A program made the position numbers and the translations under genes. 64,000 nucleotides of DNA from contig NZ_JAAMRE010000014.1 in assembly GCF_013522705.1 (NCBI RefSeq), positions 1-64,000 of the forward strand, given 5' to 3'. The stretch's first letter is position 1. Every line of letters begins with the position of its first letter. Shown in pieces: positions 7,171 to 14,986 of the stretch. Below the pieces are notes generated by a model, which saw only the letters and a list, made by a program, of their open reading frames with translations, was not told where the DNA came from and did no database searches. The stretch is from Pseudomonas lurida (lineage in GTDB: Bacteria; Pseudomonadota; Gammaproteobacteria; Pseudomonadales; Pseudomonadaceae).

Positions 7171-8400
7171 ATGCATTTCAACTTCCCGCGCACCCTCCTG
7201 GCGGCCACCCTGGCTATGTCCTTCGCCGTACCTGCCTACAGCGCCGAACTTTATAAGCCGATTCAGGCGGACGCCGAACAATACAAGGCCGAGGCCCTGC
7301 GACTGCTGGAGCGCCTGGTCAATATCGATTCCGGTTCAGGCTATGGTCCGGGCCTGACCCACGTCAGCGACATTGCGGTCGATGAGCTCAAGCAACTGGG
7401 CTTCAACATTGAGCGGGTGCCGGATGCCGCCGCCAACAGCAGCCATGTGATTGCGACTCTCAAGGGGACTGGCAAGGCCAAAATCCTGCTGATGGCGCAC
7501 ATGGACACGGTGTTCAAGGAGGGCTCGGCGGCCGAGCGCCCGTTCCATATCAAGGACGGTCGCGCCTATGGCCCTGGGGTGATGGATGATAAGGGCGGTA
7601 TTGTCGCCGGTATCTATGCGCTCAAAGTCCTGAAAAACCAGGGCTTCAAGGACTATGCGCAGATCACTTTCCTGCTCGACGCCAGCGAAGAGACCGGCTC
7701 GGACATAGCGTCGGAACTGATCCGCACCACCGCCAAGACCCACGACGTCACCTTGAACCTCGAACCCGGCCGCCCGGCCGATGGCCTGGTGGTATGGCGC
7801 AAGGGCAGCGCCACGGCGCTGGTCGACGTCAAGGGCAAGGCCGCCCATGCCGGCGTCGCCCCGGAATTGGGCCGCAACGCCGCCATGGAAGCCGCGCACC
7901 AGGTCCTGCAACTGGGCAAACTTGGGGATGCCGAAAAGAAAACCACCATCAACTTTACCGTGCTCCAGGCCGGCGACCGCACCAACGTCATCCCCGATCA
8001 CGCCATGGCCAAGGCGGATGTACGCGCGGCGCTGCCGGAGGAATTCGACCGTATTGAAAAAGACCTCGCGCGAGTATCGGCCGACAAACTGATCCCGGAA
8101 ACCGAAGTCACCACCACTCTCAAACGCGGCCTGCCGCCTATGCCGCAGACGCCGGAGTCGGACAAATTAGTGGCGATAGCCCAGGGGATTTATGGGGAGT
8201 TGGGTAAAAAGTTGACCATTGAAGGCAGTGGCGGCGCGGCGGACGCCAGCCTGTCCGCCGGGGTGGGAACGCCGACGCTGGATGGGTTTGGTATTGTCGG
8301 CGGCAATATCCATACCCCGGAGGAATATGCGGAGGTGGAAAGCGTGGTGCCGCGCGTTTATTTGTTGAGTCGAATGATTATGGAGCTGGCGAAGCGGTGA
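7171..8400 (+). CDS. Secreted glutamate carboxypeptidase (carboxypeptidase G2 family, M20)
   Basis: A 409-residue zinc peptidase that cleaves C-terminal glutamate, for example from folates. A signal peptide of about 25 residues (ending PAYSA) directs it to the periplasm. The M20 metal and catalytic residues are present: His110 and Asp112 (HMDTV), Asp139 (GVMDDKGG), the Glu pair 173/174 (SEETGS), Glu198 (LNLEPG), and a C-terminal His in GGNIHTPEE. The start is ATG 7171 with an AAGGA site at 7159-7163. The longer in-frame extension to 7009 runs inside the upstream cyclase gene and is rejected. It is followed by a small hairpin and the AT-rich toxin region. Confidence 0.92.
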   Translation: MHFNFPRTLLAATLAMSFAVPAYSAELYKPIQADAEQYKAEALRLLERLVNIDSGSGYGPGLTHVSDIAVDELKQLGFNIERVPDAAANSSHVIATLKGTGKAKILLMAHMDTVFKEGSAAERPFHIKDGRAYGPGVMDDKGGIVAGIYALKVLKNQGFKDYAQITFLLDASEETGSDIASELIRTTAKTHDVTLNLEPGRPADGLVVWRKGSATALVDVKGKAAHAGVAPELGRNAAMEAAHQVLQLGKLGDAEKKTTINFTVLQAGDRTNVIPDHAMAKADVRAALPEEFDRIEKDLARVSADKLIPETEVTTTLKRGLPPMPQTPESDKLVAIAQGIYGELGKKLTIEGSGGAADASLSAGVGTPTLDGFGIVGGNIHTPEEYAEVESVVPRVYLLSRMIMELAKR

Positions 8401-8449
8401 CCGGACGTTAGGCCCGCTGACACCTACGGTTGAGCTTTTTTGTGGTGAG

Positions 8450-8483
8450 CAGGCTTGCCCTGCGTTGGGCTGCGTAGCAGCCC
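8450..8483. repeat. REP-like element after the carboxypeptidase gene
   Basis: CAGGCTTGCCCTGCGT (8450-8465) is followed by a perfect hairpin GGGCTGC-GTA-GCAGCCC (8467-8483). The same 16 bases recur at 9592-9607 beside another palindrome, so the orphan toxin cassette is bracketed by the two copies. It may also end the carboxypeptidase transcript. Confidence 0.6.
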
Positions 8484-8552
8484 TAAACGTGGTTTTAAGC
8501 GCTGTCGCCTATGTTTGGAGATAGATAGTGGTGGTGTGAACTCAAGTATCGT

Positions 8553-8936
8553 TCAGATACTCGTGGGGTAGAGCCGGATTCTTGCTGTGCTCACTTGAAC
8601 CCAACCTGTTTTTTCAGCTATCGGTTTCTCAAGGTCAATAAGGATGATTGAGTCGTTGATTTTTAATGCTGCACATTCTTCACCCTGATTTTTAATCATC
8701 TCAGCCGTTATTTGGGTGACGCCATTTAGAGTGGTGATATGTGGTGTTTTCTTGTTCGAAAGCTTGATGTTCTTCCCCCAGGAAAAAACATCATCCAGAT
8801 CGAATTCCACATCCAGAATTTCATTGTTCTCTGGAGCGTTTCCGCTCCATAGCGCAGTGGCATTTCCAGATGGCGATTGGAATTTCACATATAAAGTGCC
8901 TTTCACAGAAAATGCTTCGGTAATATGTATTTTCAT
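8553..8936 (-). CDS. Putative immunity protein of the orphan Rhs toxin tip
   Basis: A 127-residue protein with no family I recognise. The DNA is AT-rich compared with neighbours, as is common for immunity genes. The start is ATG 8936, beginning MKIHITEAF. It lies one base after the stop of the toxin tip (8938-8940), with a GAAGAAG-type ribosome site inside the toxin end, so translation is coupled. No signal peptide or membrane segment is seen, which fits a cytoplasmic antitoxin for a cytoplasm-acting toxin. The role is inferred from position: polymorphic toxin systems place a small immunity gene directly after the toxin. Confidence 0.6.
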   Translation of the reverse strand: MKIHITEAFSVKGTLYVKFQSPSGNATALWSGNAPENNEILDVEFDLDDVFSWGKNIKLSNKKTPHITTLNGVTQITAEMIKNQGEECAALKINDSIILIDLEKPIAEKTGWVQVSTARIRLYPTSI

Positions 8937-8937
8937 T

Positions 8938-9584
8938 TCACTTCTTCGATAGTGGGACTCTGACAACTGTGTTATCCACGTTCATTGTGTTGCTTTTAAG
9001 CTCTAGCGTCCACGCTTCCTCATGATAGTGATGTTTGCTCGGCTTACTGTTCATCTCATGAGCGCCGTAGCGAATACTTCTTTCCGCGTCGCTAGAAACT
9101 ATTCTGTCACTATCAGGGGTGCCCGTTCTTGGGTGGATGTTTGAATGTGGCCCAGGCCCTAGAAACTTTTCCCATTTTTGAGTGGTTTCTTCCGGCTTAA
9201 TAGGTTTGTTAGCATAAATTTCCTTGTGGTAGCCCATTACAGGCGCATTGTTTGTGCTGATTTGGCTTAGCGGTGTTATTTTGTCGACAGTAGTTTTTAT
9301 AAAATAGTTGTCAGCATTGCTGTTCGGCTTGCATTTATCTTCACCAGGGCATGGGCTTAGCCCCAGCGGATCCACCCACCCGGTAGGGTTAGGCACGTAT
9401 TGGTAGGCGTTAATCCCACCCGCCAACTTCACCGGGTCCGGCGTGAGGTAGCGACCAATATCCGGATTGTAGTAGCGATGGCGGTTGTAATGCAGACCGC
9501 TTTCTTTGTCGAAGTATTGGCCCTGGAAGCGCAGGGGGTTGTCGAGTTTGCCTACGTCGAGGCGGACGATTTCGCCGTAGGCGC
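8938..9584 (-). pseudogene. Orphan Rhs C-terminal toxin tip with a remnant of the Rhs core
   Basis: From 9584 to about 9360 the DNA encodes the end of an Rhs core (GEIVRLDVGKLDNPLRFQGQ, then the RYLTPDP and DPLGL motifs) nearly identical to the large Rhs gene downstream. After DPLGL comes a different 139-residue tip. It is rich in polar residues and ends in a conserved-looking patch with KFLGPGPHSNIHPRTG, SIRYGAHEM and KHHYHEEAW; the histidines suggest a nuclease-like active site, which is inference. There is no normal start: reading upstream reaches a TAG inside the REP palindrome at 9606-9625. The longest ATG ORF starts at 9432 (MKLAGGIN). It is an unexpressed or recombination-donor toxin cassette. 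Confidence 0.8.
9361..9584 (-). repeat. Direct repeat copy A: Rhs core end in the orphan cassette
   Basis: This 224-bp segment is closely similar to 10605-10828, offset by 1244 bp. It covers the last part of the Rhs core up to DPLGL, and roughly its middle 100 bases appear identical. Homology stops exactly at the toxin-tip boundary on one side and at GTAGGCGC on the other. Confidence 0.9.
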
Positions 9585-9591
9585 TGTGGAA

Positions 9592-9625
9592 CAGGCTTGC
9601 CCTGCGTAGCGAGCAAGCTCGCTAC
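9592..9625. repeat. REP-like palindrome at the cassette breakpoint
   Basis: A 16-base copy of CAGGCTTGCCCTGCGT (9592-9607) runs into the perfect palindrome GTAGCGAGC-AA-GCTCGCTAC (9606-9625). This type of palindrome is common between genes in P. fluorescens. It lies 8 bp past the point where homology with the main Rhs gene ends. Confidence 0.75.
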
Positions 9626-9687
9626 CGGTGAATGCGGCTTATCAGCAAGGGCGGTGTTGGTTTATAAGATCAACTTCAACGCCGTTT

Positions 9688-10047
9688 TCAAACTTTTAGC
9701 GCAGCTTCTTTTTGGTAACTAATAAGGCAGTTAAGTAATGTTTTCATGAAGCTCCTCTTGTCGATTATGTCGTCGTTGAAGTAAGTGTCGAACAAGTGGA
9801 AAACAGATTCAAAGTCTTGATCTGTTGATAAATAATGCTTGATAGTTTCTATGAACCAAAGCTGCTCATCTTCTTTGTATGATAAGAATTCTGGCTTGGT
9901 TAAAGTATTAAAAAGTTCTGAAAGTTCCGTTTCGTCGTTTACGTTTTTTGATGCAATGATTTTTTCTCGCTCTAAATTTGTTGTGTTTTCTATGCAGTAA
10001 GTAAATAACAGTCCTTGTAGTATCTGTAGATCTGGTTTGTTTTTCAT
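9688..10047 (-). CDS. Putative immunity protein of the main Rhs toxin
   Basis: A 119-residue, mostly helical, acidic protein, AT-rich, with no recognised family. Its start overlaps the end of the Rhs toxin gene by 4 bp (ATGA at 10044-10047), the tight coupling expected for a toxin-immunity pair. No signal peptide or membrane helix is present, so it should act in the cytoplasm. The function is inferred from position and size. Confidence 0.65.
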   Translation of the reverse strand: MKNKPDLQILQGLLFTYCIENTTNLEREKIIASKNVNDETELSELFNTLTKPEFLSYKEDEQLWFIETIKHYLSTDQDFESVFHLFDTYFNDDIIDKRSFMKTLLNCLISYQKEAALKV

Positions 10048-13000
10048 TGTTCAAACTCCGTATAAGCAGTGATTGGTTTTCCTTCTCTGTTTAAATGTAC
10101 AATGGCTTTTGACTGCTCTCCATATTCAAGACCCTCTCTCTTATAGCCCTCGCCGACAATTTTTCCCATGTCCATCGGTCTTGGGGATGTCGCTCTGCCA
10201 TTTAGGTTGAATATTAAAATTGCTCGTTCTATTGCATTGAATTGATCTCTATGGCTAAGGAAGTGCGTAGCTGCGCTTGGAAGTCTAGGCTGTCCCGCTC
10301 TTCTACCTCTTTCGAAGATCTCGATTTCGCCGGTGCTGGGGTTCCTAGCTGTTTCTACACGATCAAGCTGGGATTCTAATGATGTCTGAGCTCCGTGTTT
10401 TTCTAAGAAGTGTGCTCCGGGAATTGAAGTCTCCAGTTTCGATAAATGTCGGTGCATGTTTGACTCTGCAAGCTCATCAATCCTCGCCTGTCGCTCCAGG
10501 CGTGTCAGTTTCGGTAAGTCTGGTTCTCTGTGATTGACTCTTTCCGCAGAGTTTTGAGCTGCAGAGGTTGGATTGCAACCTTGCGCACCGGGACAAGAGT
10601 TCAACCCCAGCGGATCCACCCATCCCGTCGGATTAGGCACATACCGATACCCATTAATCCCACCCGCCAACTTCACCGGGTCCGGCGTCAGGTAGCGGCC
10701 GATATCCGGATTGTAGTAGCGATGGCGGTTGTAATGCAGACCGCTTTCTTTGTCGAAGTATTGGCCCTGGAAGCGCAGGGGGTTGTCGAGTTTGCCTACG
10801 TCGAGGCGGGCGATTTCGCCGTAGGCGCGGTAGTGGGCGGACCAGGCGATATCGCCCTCGGGGGTGGTGAGTTCCTGGGGTGTGCCGAGGTGGTCGAGTT
10901 GGAAGTGGTAGGGTTTTGTCTCTTTTGGACCGAAGCCTTCTAAAAGTGCCAACGGCCGAAAGCTGTCGGGTTCGTAGAGGTAACTGCGGTGGCGGTCGGC
11001 CTGGTGTTCGGCAATCAGTGTGTCGCCTTGCCAGAAAAATTCGGTGGTGGTGCCATCGACGGTTTTGCTGATGCGCCGCCCAAACGGGTCGTAGCGGTAG
11101 CTGGCGGTTTGGCCGTTGGGTTGGGTGATACCGATCAGCCGATGCTGAAAGTCGTAGCGGTATTCGGTGACGAGTTGATGGGCCTTGCCACGCCGTTCCT
11201 GGATCAGGTTCCCGAAGGCGTCGTAGGTGTAGTAGCGGTCGCCCTGGATCATCAGGCGGTTGCCGGCGACGATGTCGGGGCCGGGGCGGTTTTGCATCAG
11301 CAGGTTGCCGGCCGGGTTGTGGGCGAAACGTTCCTGTACGTCGTGGGAATGATCGGCGCGGGTCAGGCGCTGGAGCGGGTCGTAGCGGTAGTGGTGTTCG
11401 CCTTTGCGGGTGTCGAGCAGGCGGGTGAGGTTGCCGGCTTGGTCGTAGTCGTATTGGCGCTGGTAGAGCGGGTGGGTCTGGTGGGTGACAGCGTGGGCGT
11501 GCAGGCGCTGCTGGTCGTCGTAGTGGTAGTGGCTGAGCAGTTGGCCTTGTTGGCGCTGATGCTCCCGACCGGATTTGAACAGGTGTGAGGTCAGCGGTTT
11601 GCCGTTGAGTTCGACGGTGGCGAGATGGCCGCCCTTGTCGTGGTTGAACGCCACGCGGTTGTTGTCCGGCAGGCGCAAATGTTTGAGCTGGCCACAGGCG
11701 TCGTAGCCGTAGCGCAGGGTGCCCCAGCCCTGGTGTTCGGCGGTGAGGCGGTTTTGGCGGTCGTACTCGTAGGCCAACGCCCAGTGACCGTCGTTGACGC
11801 TGAGGAGATTGCCCTGGCGGTCGTAGGCATATTCAACGACGCTGCCATCGGGCAGGGTTTTTCGTACGAGGCGACCGGCGTGGTCGCGCGCATAACGGGT
11901 AATGCGCCGACTGCCGTCGTCGCCGTGTTCGGTCTTTTCCTGCAGGTGGCCGTTGAGGTCGTAGGTGTACGCGGTGCGTTGGCCGTCGAAGCCGGTTTCC
12001 TGCCGGATCAGGCCGTTGGGGTGGTAGTCGAGTTGGTAGGTTTCGCCGACTTCGTTTTCGATTTCGGTCAGCAATAACCGCACGTTGTCGTAGCGGTAGT
12101 TGACCTGAGTGCCATCGGCATTCAGACGACGGCTGATCAGGTGCAGGCCGTCGGCGTAGTCGTAGCGGGTGACGTGGCCGAGTTCGTTGCGTTCGGCGGT
12201 GATTTTTCCGTAGGGGTTGTAGCTGTATTCGCGTGTGGCACCGCCCGGCAAAACGATGCGGACTAACCGACCGACACCGTCCCACTGATATTGGGTCAGC
12301 GCGCCGAATTCATCCTCGCGCGCCACCTCGCGGCCCAGGTCGTCATAGCGATAGCGCTTACTGCCACCGTTCGGCAACTGCTCTTCAACCAGTTGCCCGC
12401 GCTCATTCCACACCAGCCGATGGAAGCTGTGATCCGGGTACCAAACCCCGGTCAGTTGTCCGTATTTGTTGTAGCTGTAATCCGTGACATGCCCATCGGG
12501 ATCAATCCTACGGGTGACATCGCCCTGGTCATTGCGCTCGTACTTCCAAACCGCCTCACCCCGGCGCACCACGCGTACGAAACCGTTGTCATGCTCGTAG
12601 GTTGTTGGCTCATCATCCCCAGGAAACAACGCCACCAAGCGTCCGGCTTCGTCGTACTGATACGCCGTCACCGCCCCCAGCGGGTCCTGCTCGACTGTCA
12701 GCCGGCCTTTTTCGTCGTAGGATTTGAAGTGCTGCGCGCCATCGGGATCGATACGTTGCACCAGGCGTGCGCGGTCATCGTGGGCATACATTTCCTGGCT
12801 GCCATCGGCGTTATGCACCGTGACCTGGCCGTCATCGCCCCACACATACCGCGTGTCCATCTGCGAGAAGCTGGCCCAATGCCGGATGCATCTCGCCGCC
12901 TTGCCGGCCCGTTCCCACGCCCAGAAGAAACTCGCCCCACCAGCCAGGCCGCGCTCAACAATGACGTGCTGATCGTCGTAGCGGTATACCTCGCTTTCAC

Positions 13001-14933
13001 CGACGGCATTGGTCGCCGAGACCAGTCGGCCCAGGTCGTCATAGGCGTAGGAAACAACGGTCTGCTCGGTCACCCACTCGAAGGGTTCATGCCCCTTGGC
13101 GCGCTGGACCTGATAGTCCACCGCGACGATGCGGCCAAATGCATAGCGCAGGAACAGCGAACGCCCGACACCGTTATCCACTCGCTCGATACGCCCGGAA
13201 AAATCCCGAGCAATACGCAGGCGGTTGTCATACGCATCGCTGATCGAGACCAATGCGCCATCGCGAAAGTGGTAGAACCGCGAGGCCTGCGCCAGCACCA
13301 GCTCATCCGGCGAAGCCCCCAGATAGATCGCCGCTTCGGCCAAGCTATTAGTGATCGCCGGTCGCACAGAGGTGGGCAAGGGCAGAGTGATCGACCGGTT
13401 CTCATGATCCGTCCACACCACTGAGTCGCCGTCGACCACCAGCCGCTGCGCCAGCGAATGACTCCACCCAACCCCCAACCCGACATCCACTTCCACCGCA
13501 CTGGTGCGATACAGTCGCGTCCATTCAAACGGCAAAATCCCATCCAACGTGCCATCGGTCAGCGTCAACAGTTCCTCCCCGGTAACCATCGACACCGGGC
13601 AGCCGTTAGTAACGGTCTTATCCGAAGAAACCGCCGCATCCCCGTTCGGGTTTTTCCCCGAAACAGGCACATCGTCCACAGGCTCCTGCCGCACCAACAC
13701 CGTCTGCTGAGTCTTGCTGCGAACGGCCGGCACCGCGTTCGTAACCACCTGTTCCCCAGCCTTCAACGGCGCAACCGGCACCGCCTTGATCGGCGTCGCC
13801 GCGCTGCCCAGCAGCAATGGCCGGGCCGCTGTGACATGGGGTTCCAGCCCCGGCCCCTTAAGGTGACTGGCAAGCAATTCCAACAAGCCCCTTGCCCGTG
13901 CGGACTTGATGGTGCTCAGCGTCTGAGCCCCCAGGCGCAGTACCACGCCTGTGCCTGCCGTCGCCCAGATCAACAGCAGATTGATCAGCACCTCACCGGT
14001 AATCTCGCCTGCCAGTTCGTACATCTCGGGCGGCGGCAGCAGGCGCATCCAACTGACCATCGCCGACAAGTAGATAAACAGCAGCGGTTCATCACTGAGC
14101 AGCAGCAACCCGTTGGCAATCGCGTCGCTGCCCAGCGCCAGCAGCTCATCGAGTTCGGCTTGGGAGATGTACGCCAACAGCTTTTCGCTGTTGGCCTTGA
14201 GATCCGATAGCAGGTCATACAGCTGCGTAACGTTGTCCCACAGGTTGTATAGCGCCTTGGCCAAGCCACTTGAAAACGCCCCGCCTTGCATGGCGCTGCG
14301 TTCGAGCGAAGTGGCGTTGGCAAAATCGTCCCATTGGGGTTTGAAGGTCTTCGCCCACTCATCGCGCAGGTCCGTTTCCAGCCCTGAGATCACCGATTGA
14401 TAAGACGCGTACAGCGCCTTGAGATGATCTGTGGAAACGTTGGGATAAAAAGTGATCTGGTAAGTCTGGTCGCGGGTGCAGTCCTTGAGTTCCAGAATGC
14501 CGCTGGGGCCGATGGTGTGATGAATGGGCGTGCCCATCGCGCTGCCATCCGCGGCCAAGGCTTGCAGCATCACCGGGGTGTTACCGATAGGCACGAAGCG
14601 GGTGCTTTCAAACAGGTGCAACAGGGTCAACGAGCCCTGGGCATCACACCGGGCAACAACCGCGTTGGGTTTTCTGGACGAAGCCGGTGCGATCAGCGCA
14701 ACGTCTTCCCCCACTTTAAAGATCTGCTCGACCTCAAGCGCCGAAACGCTCCAGAAGCTGTCGGCCCATTTATCAAAGGTGTTCAGGCAATCGCGAAAAT
14801 CACGCAAAACGCGTTCGATGTCCGGTGCTTTGGCATCCATGGGTGCCAGGACAACGCTGGCAATGACCGGAATCAAGACACGGCCCCAACAACCAGGGCC
14901 ATCACGAAACATACCATCTGCAATCCCTCGCAC
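10044..14933 (-). CDS. Rhs/YD-repeat polymorphic toxin
   Basis: A 1629-residue toxin. The N-terminal 440 residues are a helical region with hydrophobic segments (LLFIYLSAMVSWMRLL; VLINLLLIWATAGTGVVLRL). A DUF6531-like Rhs entry (NGCPVSMVTGEELL) starts near 444. A long series of YD repeats (YxxxGxL) follows, then the Rhs-associated core ending RYLTPDPVKL...DPLGL near residue 1440. The last 185 residues are the variable toxin tip, with HFLEKHGAQTS and an ending IVHLNREGKPITAY. That pattern reminds me of BECR-fold ribonuclease tips, which is tentative. No PAAR motif or adjacent VgrG is seen, so the delivery route is unclear. The GTG at 14933 has weak support; an in-frame ATG at 14912 with GAGGG upstream is an alternative. 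Confidence 0.9.
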   Translation of the reverse strand: MRGIADGMFRDGPGCWGRVLIPVIASVVLAPMDAKAPDIERVLRDFRDCLNTFDKWADSFWSVSALEVEQIFKVGEDVALIAPASSRKPNAVVARCDAQGSLTLLHLFESTRFVPIGNTPVMLQALAADGSAMGTPIHHTIGPSGILELKDCTRDQTYQITFYPNVSTDHLKALYASYQSVISGLETDLRDEWAKTFKPQWDDFANATSLERSAMQGGAFSSGLAKALYNLWDNVTQLYDLLSDLKANSEKLLAYISQAELDELLALGSDAIANGLLLLSDEPLLFIYLSAMVSWMRLLPPPEMYELAGEITGEVLINLLLIWATAGTGVVLRLGAQTLSTIKSARARGLLELLASHLKGPGLEPHVTAARPLLLGSAATPIKAVPVAPLKAGEQVVTNAVPAVRSKTQQTVLVRQEPVDDVPVSGKNPNGDAAVSSDKTVTNGCPVSMVTGEELLTLTDGTLDGILPFEWTRLYRTSAVEVDVGLGVGWSHSLAQRLVVDGDSVVWTDHENRSITLPLPTSVRPAITNSLAEAAIYLGASPDELVLAQASRFYHFRDGALVSISDAYDNRLRIARDFSGRIERVDNGVGRSLFLRYAFGRIVAVDYQVQRAKGHEPFEWVTEQTVVSYAYDDLGRLVSATNAVGESEVYRYDDQHVIVERGLAGGASFFWAWERAGKAARCIRHWASFSQMDTRYVWGDDGQVTVHNADGSQEMYAHDDRARLVQRIDPDGAQHFKSYDEKGRLTVEQDPLGAVTAYQYDEAGRLVALFPGDDEPTTYEHDNGFVRVVRRGEAVWKYERNDQGDVTRRIDPDGHVTDYSYNKYGQLTGVWYPDHSFHRLVWNERGQLVEEQLPNGGSKRYRYDDLGREVAREDEFGALTQYQWDGVGRLVRIVLPGGATREYSYNPYGKITAERNELGHVTRYDYADGLHLISRRLNADGTQVNYRYDNVRLLLTEIENEVGETYQLDYHPNGLIRQETGFDGQRTAYTYDLNGHLQEKTEHGDDGSRRITRYARDHAGRLVRKTLPDGSVVEYAYDRQGNLLSVNDGHWALAYEYDRQNRLTAEHQGWGTLRYGYDACGQLKHLRLPDNNRVAFNHDKGGHLATVELNGKPLTSHLFKSGREHQRQQGQLLSHYHYDDQQRLHAHAVTHQTHPLYQRQYDYDQAGNLTRLLDTRKGEHHYRYDPLQRLTRADHSHDVQERFAHNPAGNLLMQNRPGPDIVAGNRLMIQGDRYYTYDAFGNLIQERRGKAHQLVTEYRYDFQHRLIGITQPNGQTASYRYDPFGRRISKTVDGTTTEFFWQGDTLIAEHQADRHRSYLYEPDSFRPLALLEGFGPKETKPYHFQLDHLGTPQELTTPEGDIAWSAHYRAYGEIARLDVGKLDNPLRFQGQYFDKESGLHYNRHRYYNPDIGRYLTPDPVKLAGGINGYRYVPNPTGWVDPLGLNSCPGAQGCNPTSAAQNSAERVNHREPDLPKLTRLERQARIDELAESNMHRHLSKLETSIPGAHFLEKHGAQTSLESQLDRVETARNPSTGEIEIFERGRRAGQPRLPSAATHFLSHRDQFNAIERAILIFNLNGRATSPRPMDMGKIVGEGYKREGLEYGEQSKAIVHLNREGKPITAYTEFEQ
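10605..10828 (-). repeat. Direct repeat copy B: Rhs core end in the main toxin gene
   Basis: Partner of 9361-9584. In this copy the segment lies inside the intact open reading frame and joins the repeat domain to the current toxin tip. Recombination between the two copies would swap tips and delete the DNA between them, including the immunity gene at 9688-10047. Confidence 0.9.
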
Positions 14934-14986
14934 TGTGTGATCAGGCGAGGGACTTTGCAGCGGTTCTTAGTGCAGAGGAGTAGAGC

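Noticed and set aside
9410..9616. 68-residue minus-strand ORF over the Rhs core remnant
   Set aside because: It is in a different frame from the Rhs core; the true Rhs frame reads GEIVRLDVGKLDNPL in the same DNA.
10830..13100. Regularly spaced short repeats that might suggest a CRISPR array or tandem DNA repeat
   Set aside because: They encode YD repeats of the Rhs protein; the spacing is by codon and the DNA copies are not identical.
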